Part shown: in pieces, positions 16,562 through 25,594 of the stretch
How positions within the stretch are numbered: the stretch's first letter is position 1
How the letters are laid out: every line of letters begins with the position of its first letter
Assembly (NCBI RefSeq): GCF_030409845.1
Contig: NZ_JAUFQQ010000003.1
Coordinates: 868,001 to 932,000 of the forward strand
Source of the DNA: Flavobacterium branchiarum
GTDB lineage: Bacteria > Bacteroidota > Bacteroidia > Flavobacteriales > Flavobacteriaceae
Reading direction: 5' to 3'
Length of the DNA stretch: 64,000 nucleotides
Program-made: the position numbers and the translations under genes
The notes under the pieces: generated by a model
What the model was told of the DNA's origin: nothing
Database searches by the model: none
Seen by the model: the letters and a program-made list of their open reading frames with translations, nothing else

Positions 16562-17842
16562 CTAATTTCCACTTACTAAAGTGTTGTTTGTATTTGTTCT
16601 AAAATCTGGATTTCCTTTAATATTTATGTCTGTAAATAGTTCAATATTTTTTTTGTTAGTGTATTCTAAACTAAAAGAGGGATTTTGGTACCAGTTTTTA
16701 ATACCTGAATCAAAGTTTGTATTCTCACTTAAAATTCCACCTTGACAGCTATTAATTATTAATCCGTTTAAATTTATTTTTTCAAGATTTACTGTTCCGT
16801 CTCCAATTTTATTTTGAAGAATAACAAAAGGACTAAAGCCAGAGATTACACTATTACTTAATGTAAAATAACTATTTTCTCCGATATGTGCAGCTTCGCG
16901 AACGAGCCCTTGATTGTTTTCTTCTAGATTTACTAAGGTGATATTATTTGCTATTACCTTAGTTAGTTTTTTGGTTGAATCACTATTTTCGATTTTATCG
17001 TAAGAGTCAATTTCAAAGCATCTAGAACCTGAAATGTCCGAAGAGTAGGGGTGACGTATGGCAATGCTATTATTAATTGTGCATTGTACTCCTTGAGTAA
17101 AATCAAAATCATCATCGGTAGCTCGATATGAAATTAGGTTATTCATAATGACATCGCCACCGTAAGCTTCAAATGAGTCATCGTTTGAATAGCTTATTTG
17201 TATGTATTCAAGTTTTGTTTTTCGGCCAACTCCAGCCAAAGACAATCCGTTAATTTCTTTGAGGGCATTTAATTTTCTACCAGAATATTCTATTCTAACA
17301 TATTTTAAAATACCTGAATTATCCTCAGCATCTTGTCCTCCGTAAAGGTTTACACCAGGATCTAGATTAAAATCTAAGAAATTAACTCCTCCCATTTTAT
17401 TAATAGGCGCTTTACCAAGAAGGATTATCCCGCCCCAATCGCCTGGTTTTCTTTCGGCAATGTTTTTATTAGATGTAAAGATGATTGGATCAGTTTCTAA
17501 ACCTTCGGCTATTATTTTAGCACCATTTGTTATTACTAAAGTGCCACAAGTTTTATCATCTCCTCTTATAACAGTTCCGGGTTCTATTGTTAAAACGGCA
17601 TTTTTTGTCACATAAACTACACCAATTAATTGATATGTATTTCGCTTATATAATTTGGTATCTATATCTATAGTCCCAGTAATAATATTTGTAGCTTCAT
17701 TATAATCTGTAGTAGCAGGCTTAAAATTGGTCCATTTATTCATCCAGTTTGAAGCGCCAACAATACCTTTTTGTTGTTGAGCATTGGTGGTTATGATGTT
17801 ACTTATTAAACAAATGATTACAAGGTGTAATTTTTTTTTCAT
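16562..17842 (-). CDS. Secreted right-handed beta-helix protein
   Basis: A 426-aa exported protein. A signal peptide spans about 1-21, cleaved near TTNAQ. The mature part is built of short hydrophobic strands and turns typical of parallel beta-helix surface proteins of Flavobacteria (VYVTKNAVLTIEPGTVIRGD, LVITNGAKIIAEG, KPGDWGGIILLGKAPIN, GILKYVRIEYSG). The last residues show no type IX sorting domain. Such proteins often accompany TonB receptors or adhesins, but none is adjacent. Function is unknown; surface binding is the most that can be inferred. Confidence 0.7.
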   Translation of the reverse strand: MKKKLHLVIICLISNIITTNAQQQKGIVGASNWMNKWTNFKPATTDYNEATNIITGTIDIDTKLYKRNTYQLIGVVYVTKNAVLTIEPGTVIRGDDKTCGTLVITNGAKIIAEGLETDPIIFTSNKNIAERKPGDWGGIILLGKAPINKMGGVNFLDFNLDPGVNLYGGQDAEDNSGILKYVRIEYSGRKLNALKEINGLSLAGVGRKTKLEYIQISYSNDDSFEAYGGDVIMNNLISYRATDDDFDFTQGVQCTINNSIAIRHPYSSDISGSRCFEIDSYDKIENSDSTKKLTKVIANNITLVNLEENNQGLVREAAHIGENSYFTLSNSVISGFSPFVILQNKIGDGTVNLEKINLNGLIINSCQGGILSENTNFDSGIKNWYQNPSFSLEYTNKKNIELFTDINIKGNPDFRTNTNNTLVSGN

Positions 17843-18026
17843 AGTGTTGTCTTTTTCAAAAAGTGATTTTTTGGATAAAAGCTTTTAGTTTTTAACTAGT
17901 CCAAAAATAAAATCAGTTTGTTAATTGATGAATGACAAGAGATTATGAAAGTGTTATCATAAGTTTATGAACGTTATTTTATTTGTTCATGATGTGTTTT
18001 TTAAAGCAAAAAATTGGTGTAAAAAA

Positions 18027-18055
18027 AAATCCCAACAATTAAATTGTTGGGATTT
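18027..18055 (-). terminator. Intrinsic terminator of the marR-nitroreductase-yceI operon
   Basis: A perfect 13-bp inverted repeat (18027-18039 with 18043-18055, 3-nt loop) is followed on the minus strand by a T-run, 23 bp after the yceI stop codon. Confidence 0.9.
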
Positions 18056-18077
18056 CTGAATTAGTAAGTCTAAGATA

Positions 18078-18644
18078 TTAGAACTTTAAAGATACAGATA
18101 ATTCAAAATCATCATTGATAGTTTTGTCTCCTAAGTTTTCAAAGAAGTTACCAGAGTTGTATTTGATATCGTATTTAGTTCTGTCAACTTTTAAATCAGC
18201 TGTAGCAGTGTTACCTTTTACAGTTATATCAAAAGTTACTGGTTTAGTAATTCCTTTGATAGTTAAATCTGCAGTTACAGTATATACGTCAGTTGCTTTT
18301 GCTCCGATAGTTTTGAAAACTAATTTAGCAGTTGGGAATTTTTCAGTTCCAAAGAAATCATCAGCTTTTAAGTGACCGTTTAATTTTCCTTGGTATTCAC
18401 CAGAAAGGTCAGTAGCGTTGATAGATGTCATATCTACAGTGAAAGTTCCACCAGCTAATTTTTTTCCTTTAAATACTAAAGCACCATCTTTTAGGTTAAC
18501 AGTTCCAGAGTGCTCTCCAGTTACTTTTTTACCTACCCATTTAACTGTACTTGATTTAACGTCAACTTTTTTAGTTTGAGCGTTCATTGAAACTGAAGAT
18601 AAAGCTACCACTAGGGCTAAAGCAATTGTTTTTAAATTTTTCAT
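18078..18644 (-). CDS. YceI-family periplasmic lipid-binding protein
   Basis: A 188-aa secreted protein: a signal peptide (about 1-22, cleaved after MNA) and then one YceI beta-barrel domain. The signatures are SSTVKWVGKKVTGEHSGTVN near the start, GGTFTVDMTSINATDL, HLKADDFFGTEKFPTAKL and a final EDFELSVSLKF-like strand. YceI domains bind isoprenoid-type molecules; many respond to stress. It is the last gene of an operon with a nitroreductase (32-bp gap) and a MarR regulator, and a terminator follows it. Confidence 0.93.
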   Translation of the reverse strand: MKNLKTIALALVVALSSVSMNAQTKKVDVKSSTVKWVGKKVTGEHSGTVNLKDGALVFKGKKLAGGTFTVDMTSINATDLSGEYQGKLNGHLKADDFFGTEKFPTAKLVFKTIGAKATDVYTVTADLTIKGITKPVTFDITVKGNTATADLKVDRTKYDIKYNSGNFFENLGDKTINDDFELSVSLKF

Positions 18645-18676
18645 TTTGTTTGATTTTAATAAATTTGGATTAATAA

Positions 18677-19309
18677 TTATAGTGTGATAAATAATTCTTC
18701 TTGAGATTTTCTAACTTTTTTATGATGTTGAGTTGCATCATCATCATGTCTGTATCCTACAGTAGCAATTACTGAAGCATTTAAATGTAAAGCATCTAGG
18801 CCTAGTATTTCGTTAAATGCAATTGGATCAAATCCTTCCATTGGTGTAACGTCAATTTTTAATTCGGCAGCAGCATTTAATAAATTACCTAAAGCCAAAT
18901 AGGTTTGTTTTGATGCCCAAACGTTTTTTACATCATTAGGAAGAGTAGATATTTTAGATTTCATAAAATCACTATATCCTGTTAATGATTCATTTGGAAT
19001 TTGTCTTGTTTCGCTAATGTTTTTGACAAAATTATCAATTTCAACATCGCCGATATTTGTGTCATTTGCAAAAACAATTAAATGTGAAGCTTCAACAATT
19101 TGTGATTGTCCCCAAGCAACTGGTTGCAATTTAGCTCTTAGCTCTGGAGATTCAACAATAATCACTTTGTAAGGCTGTAATCCATATGAAGATGAACTTA
19201 AACGGATTGCTTCTTTTAATGTGTTTATATCTTCTGCTGTTATTTTTTTGGTCGCATCAAATTTTTTGGTTGCGTATCTCCAATTTTGATTTTCTAGGAA
19301 AGTATTCAT
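18677..19309 (-). CDS. NAD(P)H-dependent nitroreductase-family oxidoreductase
   Basis: A 210-aa FMN enzyme of the nitroreductase family (NfsB-like). The N-terminal RYATKKFDATKKI and SSSSYGLQPYKVIIVESPELR segments bind FMN. ALGNLLNAAAELKIDVTPMEGF and VIATVGYRHDDDATQHHKKVRKS complete the fold. It likely reduces quinones or nitroaromatics. Co-transcription with a MarR-type regulator 14 bp upstream and yceI downstream suggests a response to electrophiles or phenolics. Its true substrate is not evident. Confidence 0.92.
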   Translation of the reverse strand: MNTFLENQNWRYATKKFDATKKITAEDINTLKEAIRLSSSSYGLQPYKVIIVESPELRAKLQPVAWGQSQIVEASHLIVFANDTNIGDVEIDNFVKNISETRQIPNESLTGYSDFMKSKISTLPNDVKNVWASKQTYLALGNLLNAAAELKIDVTPMEGFDPIAFNEILGLDALHLNASVIATVGYRHDDDATQHHKKVRKSQEELFITL

Positions 19310-19323
19310 TCTATTTATTTGTA

Positions 19324-19785
19324 TTAATTTTTTTGATTTCTAAATTTTTCTAATAACCCATTTAATAATTCTAGTTCTTCTGTAGTCAAGTTGTCCGAAA
19401 AAACATTTTCATGCTCCACTACTTTTGGATCTAATTCTGTTAAAACACCTAATCCCTTTTCGGTAATAGATACTTCTATTTTACGTCTATTATTTGGACA
19501 CACATTTCTGGTAACAAAATCCTTCAGTAATAACTTATCAACTAGACGAGTTGTATTACTTGTTTTTGCGAGCATGCGGTCTTGTATAACACACATGTTA
19601 GCAGGATTTCCTTTTTGCCCTCTTAATATGCGTAACACATTATATTGCTCTCCTGATAAGTCATAAGGTTTTAAGACCTCATTAAATTTATCTTGAAGCA
19701 CATTTTGTGTGTACATGATATTCAGAATAACTTTTTTTGGATTATCCATCTTAACGGTACTTTTTATTACATCTTCAATTGTCAT
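19324..19785 (-). CDS. MarR-family transcriptional regulator
   Basis: A 153-aa winged-helix regulator with the MarR layout: a dimerisation helix, PYDLSGEQYNVLRILRG (helix 2-3), MCVIQDRMLAKTSNTTRLVDKLLLKDFV (recognition helix and start of the wing), NNRRKIEVSITEKG (the wing) and a C-terminal helix. It is the first gene of the operon. Two identical palindromes lie just upstream over the promoter, so it probably represses itself and the downstream nitroreductase and yceI genes. Confidence 0.93.
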   Translation of the reverse strand: MTIEDVIKSTVKMDNPKKVILNIMYTQNVLQDKFNEVLKPYDLSGEQYNVLRILRGQKGNPANMCVIQDRMLAKTSNTTRLVDKLLLKDFVTRNVCPNNRRKIEVSITEKGLGVLTELDPKVVEHENVFSDNLTTEELELLNGLLEKFRNQKN

Positions 19786-19800
19786 AGTCGTCAGTGTATA

Positions 19801-19844
19801 ATTTGTATATACAAATGTAATATGTTTTATAGTTGTATATACAA
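19801..19844. promoter_or_regulatory. Two palindromic MarR operators (TTGTATATACAA)
   Basis: The same 12-bp palindrome occurs at 19803-19814 (extended to 16 perfect bases, 19801-19816) and at 19833-19844. Their centres are exactly 30 bp apart, about three helical turns. They lie 16-60 bp upstream of the marR start. A TACATTTG -7 element (19812-19819, minus) overlaps the first, and a TTTG -33 candidate overlaps the second. Confidence 0.8.
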
Positions 19845-19979
19845 ATGTACCGTTAAAATTTCGTTAATATTATTTAATGTAAGTTTTCGTGGTTAGAAAT
19901 CGAGTTTAAAATTAATGAATTTTGTTTTATAATTCGCTGATTTTTATGTGTTTGTGGTTGTTTTGTTTGAATAAAAAAA

Positions 19980-20003
19980 CCTCATATGCTATTTCATATG
20001 AGG
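19980..20003 (-). terminator. Intrinsic terminator of the sulfur operon
   Basis: CCTCATATG (19980-19988) pairs with CATATGAGG (19995-20003) around a 6-nt loop, and a 7-T run follows on the minus strand. It lies 28 bp after the stop of the last YeeE/YedE gene. Confidence 0.88.
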
Positions 20004-20031
20004 CTCTATATAATATTAGGTAGGCTGAATA

Positions 20032-20448
20032 TTAATGAGGTAAGTTATCTTTAAAGTAACCATAAACCCAAGTTCCTAGTATTGCACTTACCAATGTTAC
20101 TGCAACTACAGTAACTCCAGTTCCTATTTGTGCAAAAAGAGGACCAGGGCAGGCTCCAGTTATTGCCCAACCAAAACCAAATAATAGACCACCGTAAATT
20201 TGTCCTTTGTTAAAGGTTTTAGGTTCAATTTTGATTTCTTCTCCTTGAATAGTTTTTACTTTGAATTTTTTTATCAAAAAAACAGATAACATTCCTACAG
20301 CAACTGCGCTTCCGATTACACCATACATAAAGAAGGATTGTAAGCGAAACATTTCTTGAATACGGTACCAGCTAATGATTTCGGCTTTTACGAATACTAT
20401 GCCGAATACAATTCCGACAAGCATATATTTTAAGTTTGAAATTTTCAT
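20032..20448 (-). CDS. YeeE/YedE-family sulfur transporter subunit (short, DUF6691 type)
   Basis: A 138-aa inner-membrane protein with about four membrane segments. It carries the family signature YGGLLFGFGWAITGACPGPLFAQIG (about 85-110), with the conserved Cys in GACPG. Paired half-size YeeE/YedE proteins take up thiosulfate or a related sulfur species. The partner half is the preceding gene, 10 bp upstream, and both follow a persulfide-dioxygenase/rhodanese fusion gene. The exact sulfur substrate is inferred only from the neighbours. Confidence 0.9.
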   Translation of the reverse strand: MKISNLKYMLVGIVFGIVFVKAEIISWYRIQEMFRLQSFFMYGVIGSAVAVGMLSVFLIKKFKVKTIQGEEIKIEPKTFNKGQIYGGLLFGFGWAITGACPGPLFAQIGTGVTVVAVTLVSAILGTWVYGYFKDNLPH

Positions 20449-20458
20449 TTTTAAAGAT

Positions 20459-21028
20459 TTAAAGTGAAAGTATATAAGGAAGAATCAGGTTTGCCATAAC
20501 AAAACCACCAACCATGAAGCAAATAGTTGCCACAAGTGAAGGCCATTGTAAATTAGAAATCCCCATAATTGAATGTCCGCTTGTGCATCCGCCAGCATAA
20601 CGCGTTCCGAAGCCTACAAGAAAACCTCCAATTACAATCATTATAAATCCACGTAGCGTTAATAAACTTTCCCATGAAAAAAGTTGCGCAGGCATTAATC
20701 CCGAATTATCGGTAATACCGTAAGTCGCTAATTCAGTAGCTAGGTTTGGGTTTATTTCGATAGGATTTGGATTTGATAAGAAAGCAGTTGCTATAACACC
20801 ACCTAAGAATATACCGAAGACAAAAAATAAATTCCAACTTTCCTTTTTCCAATCGTATTTAAAGAATGAAATGTTTGCAGGAATGCACATTGCACAGATA
20901 TGGCGCAAAGACGAACTGATTCCGAATGCTTTGTTTCCAAAAATTAATAATATAGGAACGGTTAAACCGATTAGTGGACCTGAAACATACCATGGCCACG
21001 GTTCTCTTATCATTTCAATTAAATTCAT
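20459..21028 (-). CDS. YeeE/YedE-family sulfur transporter subunit
   Basis: A 189-aa membrane protein with about five hydrophobic segments. GGFLVGFGTRYAGGCTSGHSIMGISN (about 135-160) is the YeeE/YedE signature, with Cys in GGCTSGH; an RHICAMCIP segment near 42-50 adds two more Cys. It should form the other half of the transporter with the 138-aa protein encoded directly downstream. It lies 85 bp downstream of the metallo-beta-lactamase/rhodanese gene on the same strand. Confidence 0.9.
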   Translation of the reverse strand: MNLIEMIREPWPWYVSGPLIGLTVPILLIFGNKAFGISSSLRHICAMCIPANISFFKYDWKKESWNLFFVFGIFLGGVIATAFLSNPNPIEINPNLATELATYGITDNSGLMPAQLFSWESLLTLRGFIMIVIGGFLVGFGTRYAGGCTSGHSIMGISNLQWPSLVATICFMVGGFVMANLILPYILSL

Positions 21029-21113
21029 TTCTTTTAGGGTTTTAGAGATTTAGGACTAGAGACTCAAAAGGATAAAAACCTTTGTTACTTTGTGCCTCTT
21101 TTTCTTTTTTACT

Positions 21114-22529
21114 TTATTTTAAAACTTTACTTTGACATACAAAATCAGATTTCGGAATTGTAGTTTTTGCAATAGCATTAAAACCACCTTCAACTTCGGT
21201 GAAATTTCTAAATCCGCGTGCTTGTAATATTGATGCAGCAATCATACTTCTGTATCCAGCAGCACAATGTAAATAAAAATGTTCTTTTGGGTCAATATCT
21301 TTTACCCATTCATTAATAAAAGCCAATGGTTTATTGTAAGCCTCTTCAATATGTTCAGCACTGTATTCCGTTTCTTTACGAATGTCGATTACTTTGCTTT
21401 CTTCAAGTTTAAATTCATTTGCAAATTGAGCTGCAGTAATTCTATTTACGGTATCAATTTCATAAGCTGCATTTTTCCATGCATCAAATCCACCTTCTAG
21501 ATGTCCGATAATCGAATCGAAACCTACACGACTCAATCGAGTTACAGTTTCTTCTTCTAATCCATTTTCGGTTACTAATATAATAGGTTGTTTTACATCG
21601 GCAATTAAAGTACCCACCCAAGGAGCAAAATCACCATTGATACCGATATTCACAGATTGCGGAATAAATCCTTTGCTAAAAACACTATTATCTCTAGTAT
21701 CCAAAATTAAAGCACCAGTTTCTTCGACTACAGCTTCAAATTCATCAACTTTTATAGCTTTCATTCCATTATGTAAAACAGTTTCAAAGCTTTCATAGCC
21801 ACTTTTGTTCATAGCTACATTCATGCTAAAATAAGCAGGAGGAGGCAATAAACCATCGGTTACTTCAGTAATAAATTCGGCTTCAGTCATATCAGCACGC
21901 AAAGCATAATTGGTTGCTTTTTGATTTCCAATCGTTGATACCGTTTCTTTACTCATGTTTTTCCCACAAGCACTTCCTGCTCCATGTGCCGGATATACGA
22001 TAACATCATCAGCCAAAGTCATTATTTTTGTTCGTAGCGAATTAAATAATATTGCAGCCAATTGATCTTGTGTCATTCCTGCTGCTTTTTGAGCTAAGTC
22101 AGGACGTCCTACATCTCCAATGAATAAAGTATCTCCAGAGAAAACAGCATAGTCTTTTCCGTTTTCATCTATTAATAAATAAGAGGTGCTTTCCATTGTA
22201 TGACCAGGAGTATGCAACGCTTTTATCGTTATGTTTCCCAGTTTAAACTCTTGCTCGTCGGTTGCCGAAACGCAATCATAGCCACATTCAGCATTTGGAC
22301 CATATATAATAGGTGCGCCAGTTTCTTTACTTAAATCAACATGACCCGAAACGAAATCGGCATGAAAATGAGTTTCAAAAATGTATTTTAGTTTTACCTG
22401 ATCACGATCTAAACGGTCCAAATAGGGTTGTATTTCTCTCAGTGGATCTATAATAGCAGCTTCTCCATTTGAGGTAATGTAGTAAGCGCCTTGTGCTAAA
22501 CATCCAGTATAAATTTGTTCAATTTTCAT
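21114..22529 (-). CDS. MBL-fold persulfide dioxygenase fused to two rhodanese domains
   Basis: A 471-aa cytosolic protein. Residues 1-230 are an ETHE1/Blh-type metallo-beta-lactamase with the metal motif THFHADFVSGH near 53-63, HTPGHTMES and FSGDTLFIGDVGRPD. Residues about 255-360 form a first rhodanese domain with no Cys at the expected active-site place (ILVTENGLEEE), so it looks inactive. Residues about 365-460 form a second with a proper active loop, HCAAGYRS. The family oxidises glutathione or other persulfides and moves sulfane sulfur. It leads an operon with two YeeE/YedE genes, and a Crp/Fnr-like site lies upstream. Confidence 0.92.
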   Translation of the reverse strand: MKIEQIYTGCLAQGAYYITSNGEAAIIDPLREIQPYLDRLDRDQVKLKYIFETHFHADFVSGHVDLSKETGAPIIYGPNAECGYDCVSATDEQEFKLGNITIKALHTPGHTMESTSYLLIDENGKDYAVFSGDTLFIGDVGRPDLAQKAAGMTQDQLAAILFNSLRTKIMTLADDVIVYPAHGAGSACGKNMSKETVSTIGNQKATNYALRADMTEAEFITEVTDGLLPPPAYFSMNVAMNKSGYESFETVLHNGMKAIKVDEFEAVVEETGALILDTRDNSVFSKGFIPQSVNIGINGDFAPWVGTLIADVKQPIILVTENGLEEETVTRLSRVGFDSIIGHLEGGFDAWKNAAYEIDTVNRITAAQFANEFKLEESKVIDIRKETEYSAEHIEEAYNKPLAFINEWVKDIDPKEHFYLHCAAGYRSMIAASILQARGFRNFTEVEGGFNAIAKTTIPKSDFVCQSKVLK

Positions 22530-22586
22530 TGTTGTGTAATCTTAAATAATGTTTGGCAAAGATAAGTTAGTTTTTTTGTTTACAAC

Positions 22587-22600
22587 GTGACTAATGTTAC
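22587..22600. promoter_or_regulatory. Crp/Fnr-like site (GTGA-N6-TTAC) ahead of the sulfur operon
   Basis: GTGACTAATGTTAC lies 58-71 bp upstream of the MBL/rhodanese start. Twelve of its 14 bases recur, in reverse orientation, 48-61 bp upstream of the TSUP gene (27389-27402). The GTGA-N6-TTAC form resembles Crp/Fnr half-sites, and a Crp/Fnr gene is encoded nearby. Binding is inferred. Confidence 0.55.
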
Positions 22601-22811
22601 ACAAATTTGGTATAGTTTAAATGAATTGAATAGCAGTGGTATAGGTTGTGTACAGTGATGTCTGTTAGTGTTTAATTTGTGTATGCCTTAAATAATTTAA
22701 TATAACTCAAATGGTTTAAATAAGAATTGAAGGTTTTGCGGTAGCTAGAGTTTTTTATAATTGTAGAGTGATAAAGTTTTTTTTATGACATAATATGTTA
22801 GTTTTAATAGG

Positions 22812-22819
22812 TAAATTTG
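22812..22819 (+). promoter_or_regulatory. Putative -7 element (TAAATTTG) of cydAB
   Basis: A perfect TAnnTTTG match 33 bp upstream of the cydA ATG. It places the transcription start near 22826. Confidence 0.6.
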
Positions 22820-22851
22820 TGAGACTTCATAATTGAAAAATATACGCTAGT

Positions 22852-24192
22852 ATGGAAGAAATGCTTTTTTATGATCGAATGCAATTTGCATTTACAATTA
22901 CCTTTCACTACCTATTTCCTCAACTTACAATGGGACTTTCCTTAATCATTGTATATTTTAAATGGAAATATCTACGAACGAATATCGAAGAATACAATCA
23001 TGCCACTAAGTTTTGGATGAAAGTTTTTGCTTTAAATTTTGCAATGGGGGTTGTTACAGGAATTCCGATGGAGTTTCAGTTTGGAACCAATTGGGCTAAG
23101 TTCTCTGAATTAACAGGTGGTATTATAGGACAAACGCTCGCCATGGAAGGAATGTTCTCTTTCTTTTTAGAATCCTCATTTTTAGGCTTGTTTTTATTTG
23201 GTGAAAAACTTCTCGGACATAAATGGCACTTTGTCACGGGATTACTCATATGTATTGGCTCGTGGGCAAGTGGATATCTAATTATTGCAACACATTCGTG
23301 GATGCAAAACCCTGTAGGATATGAAATTCTTGAAAACGGAAGATTTGTATTAACCAATTTTAAAGCGTTGTTTCTTAATCCTTGGTTATGGCCTTCTTAT
23401 TTGCATAATCAGGCAGCATCTATGGTAACAAGTTCATTTGTTGTTGCAGGAATTGGGGCTTTTTACCTTTTAAGTAAGAAGAATGTTGCTTATGGGAAGC
23501 TATTCGTGAAAACGGGAGTTATTTTTGGATTGATTTCTTGTGTAATTGTAGCTGTTCCAACAGGTGATTTGCTTGCTAAAAATGTTGTAAAATACCAACC
23601 TGTAACTTTTGCTGCTATGGAAGGAATTTTTCATACAGAGAAAAAAGGAGCCGAAATTGTTCTTATAGGACAACCAGATGTAAAAGATAAAAAACTTGAT
23701 AATAAAATTGCTGTTCCTAATATATTGAGTTTCTTGACTTACGGAAGTTGGCATGAAGAAATAAAAGGATTGGATCAGTTTGATGAAAGTGTTCATCCTA
23801 CTAATATTTCTGGACTCTATTATGCTTACCATGTTATGGTAGGATTGGGAACTATATTTATAGGATTAATGGCTTTTGCAGTTTTTCAACTTTGCAGAAA
23901 AAAATTATTCGAAACCAAATGGATTTTATGGTCGCTACTTTTTATGCTTCCGTTTCCATATATAGCCAATACTGCCGGATGGTATACTGCCGAATTAGGA
24001 CGTCAGCCGTGGTTGGTTTATAATTTATTACGCACTGCCGATGGAGCTTCGCCAACAGTTTCCTCTGGGAATACACTGTTTACATTATTAGGATTTATAG
24101 GATTGTACCTTTTATTGGGTATGTTGTTTTTGCTATTGATTGGTAAAATCATCAATAAAGGACCTCACACAGATAATATAGAAAATATATAA
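22852..24192 (+). CDS. cydA: Cytochrome bd quinol oxidase subunit I
   Basis: A 446-aa membrane protein with about nine helices that carries hemes b558, b595 and d and reduces oxygen with quinol. Visible marks are the N-terminal RMQFAFTITFHYLFPQLTMG with the heme His, GVVTGIPMEFQFGTNW, and the signature AELGRQPWLVYNLLRTADG near 385. The periplasmic Q-loop is short, so this is the S or CIO-like type. It stands 2 bp ahead of cydB. A high-affinity oxidase beside persulfide oxidation genes fits microaerobic or sulfide-exposed growth. Confidence 0.97.
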   Translation: MEEMLFYDRMQFAFTITFHYLFPQLTMGLSLIIVYFKWKYLRTNIEEYNHATKFWMKVFALNFAMGVVTGIPMEFQFGTNWAKFSELTGGIIGQTLAMEGMFSFFLESSFLGLFLFGEKLLGHKWHFVTGLLICIGSWASGYLIIATHSWMQNPVGYEILENGRFVLTNFKALFLNPWLWPSYLHNQAASMVTSSFVVAGIGAFYLLSKKNVAYGKLFVKTGVIFGLISCVIVAVPTGDLLAKNVVKYQPVTFAAMEGIFHTEKKGAEIVLIGQPDVKDKKLDNKIAVPNILSFLTYGSWHEEIKGLDQFDESVHPTNISGLYYAYHVMVGLGTIFIGLMAFAVFQLCRKKLFETKWILWSLLFMLPFPYIANTAGWYTAELGRQPWLVYNLLRTADGASPTVSSGNTLFTLLGFIGLYLLLGMLFLLLIGKIINKGPHTDNIENI

Positions 24193-24194
24193 TT

Positions 24195-25271
24195 ATGGAA
24201 TTTTTTTGGTACGTAGTTTTAATGGGAATCCTAGCCGTATACATTGTATTAGACGGTTATGATTTTGGTGCAGGAATTATTCATTTATTCTTTGCTAAAA
24301 CAGAAAAAGATAAAAAAGCAATAACCAGTGCAATTGGTCCTTTTTGGGATGCTAATGAAGTATGGATTATTGCTGCGGGTGGTGTTTTGTTTTTTGCCTT
24401 TCCAATTTTATATGCTTCTTCATTCAGTGGATTTTATTTGCCTTTAATCATGATTCTTTGGTTACTTATTTTTAGAGCTATCGGATTAGAAATGCGTGGG
24501 CAAATTCATCACCCAATGTGGGAGGTAATTTGGGATAAAGCATTTGGAATTGCAAGTTTGCTTTTGGCTTTATTCTTCGGAATTGCTTTGGGGAATATAG
24601 TTCGTGGAGTAAATTTAGGTATGGTTGTAAATGGAGTTTCTACTCAAGAAGCACATTTTTTCTTTCTGCCTTTATGGAATTCTACTTTTAGTCCGCAAGC
24701 CAATGAATTAGGAATTATTGATTGGTTTACTTTATTTCTCGGAATTGTGAGCGTTGTAGCTTTGACGATTCATGGTGCCAACTGGATTATCTTCAAAACT
24801 AATTCGTCATTAAACGAAAAACTTAAAAATGTAGTTTTTAAACTCAATATTGTATTATTGATTTTGGTATTTATATCCTTGCAGATTTGGCATTTTATTG
24901 AACCAAAGCCATTTCATAATTTTATTGAAACACCAATATTATGGATATTTCCTATCATTGCATTTATTGGAATAATCGGATTATTTAAAGTACGTACGTA
25001 TAAGAAAGACGGTACTGGATTCATCTTTTCTACCTTTTTTCTTGTTGGAGGATTTGCCTCAACGGCAGTTTCGATTTTTCCAAATGTATTACCATCAACC
25101 AACAAAGTAAATCCTTCATTGACAATTTATAATACTGCCGCACACGAATACGGGTTGTCTGTTGGGATGAGTTGGTTTTTTATTGCTTTGGCTTTAGTAA
25201 TTGTATATTTTGTTATCCAATATAAAGTCTTTAGTGGTAAAATGGATGATATTGGGTATGGAGAACATTAA
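24195..25271 (+). CDS. cydB: Cytochrome bd quinol oxidase subunit II
   Basis: A 358-aa membrane protein with about eight helices. It starts MEFFWYVVLMGILAVYIVLDGYDFGAGI, the family signature, and continues with GPFWDANEVWIIAAGG (residues about 48-63) and FRAIGLEMRG. It forms a heterodimer with CydA. No cydX-like small frame was seen directly after it; instead a terminator follows, then a decayed copy of the gene's own 3' end at 25439-25545. Confidence 0.96.
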   Translation: MEFFWYVVLMGILAVYIVLDGYDFGAGIIHLFFAKTEKDKKAITSAIGPFWDANEVWIIAAGGVLFFAFPILYASSFSGFYLPLIMILWLLIFRAIGLEMRGQIHHPMWEVIWDKAFGIASLLLALFFGIALGNIVRGVNLGMVVNGVSTQEAHFFFLPLWNSTFSPQANELGIIDWFTLFLGIVSVVALTIHGANWIIFKTNSSLNEKLKNVVFKLNIVLLILVFISLQIWHFIEPKPFHNFIETPILWIFPIIAFIGIIGLFKVRTYKKDGTGFIFSTFFLVGGFASTAVSIFPNVLPSTNKVNPSLTIYNTAAHEYGLSVGMSWFFIALALVIVYFVIQYKVFSGKMDDIGYGEH

Positions 25272-25324
25272 TTTGTAAATTGCCACCAGCTTTGGTTGAA
25301 GGGAAAATACAAAGATTTTAATTT

Positions 25325-25361
25325 AAGGCTTTAGCAAAATGATAATTTTGGCTAAAGCCTT
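25325..25361 (+). terminator. Intrinsic terminator of cydAB
   Basis: AAGGCTTTAGCAAAAT (25325-25340) pairs with ATTTTGGCTAAAGCCTT (25345-25361) with a single bulged C and a 4-nt loop, followed by a T-run to 25366. It lies 54 bp after the cydB stop. Confidence 0.92.
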
Positions 25362-25438
25362 TTTTTAGCTCCAGCTAAAGTTGGAAGCAATTAAGAAATG
25401 AGAAATTCAAATTGATGATAATGGAGTTTATTTATCAG

Positions 25439-25545
25439 GTAATTATGTATTTTGTTATTCAATAAAAATGTTTAGTTGTAAAATAGATATAAGGAGTGTT
25501 AATTTGTACATTGCTTTCTGCTTTAGTTAGAGGGAATGTAAAGTT
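25439..25545 (+). pseudogene. Decayed duplicate of the cydB 3' end and its flank
   Basis: This stretch aligns with 25198-25317: GTATTTTGTTATTCAATA against GTATATTTTGTTATCCAATA, then TTTAGTTGTAAAATAGAT, GTTAATTTGTACATTGC and TTAGTTAGAGGGAA against the matching cydB end and downstream bases. A gap of several bases and many substitutions are present. It is clearly a degraded partial duplication. A second pair of similar flanks (25367-25425 and 26040-26095) suggests the duplication embraced the region around the next gene. Confidence 0.65.
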
Positions 25546-25594
25546 TATAAATGGATATAATTTTATTTATTAAAGAGAAACTATTATTTAAAAT

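Larger units (their letters stand above)
22530..22851. promoter_or_regulatory. Divergent promoter region between the sulfur operon and cydAB
   Basis: No gene was seen here. It holds the Crp/Fnr-like palindrome at 22587-22600 (near the sulfur operon) and the TAAATTTG -7 element of cydA at 22812-22819, which gives a leader of about 30 nt. The rest is plain AT-rich sequence. Confidence 0.6.
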
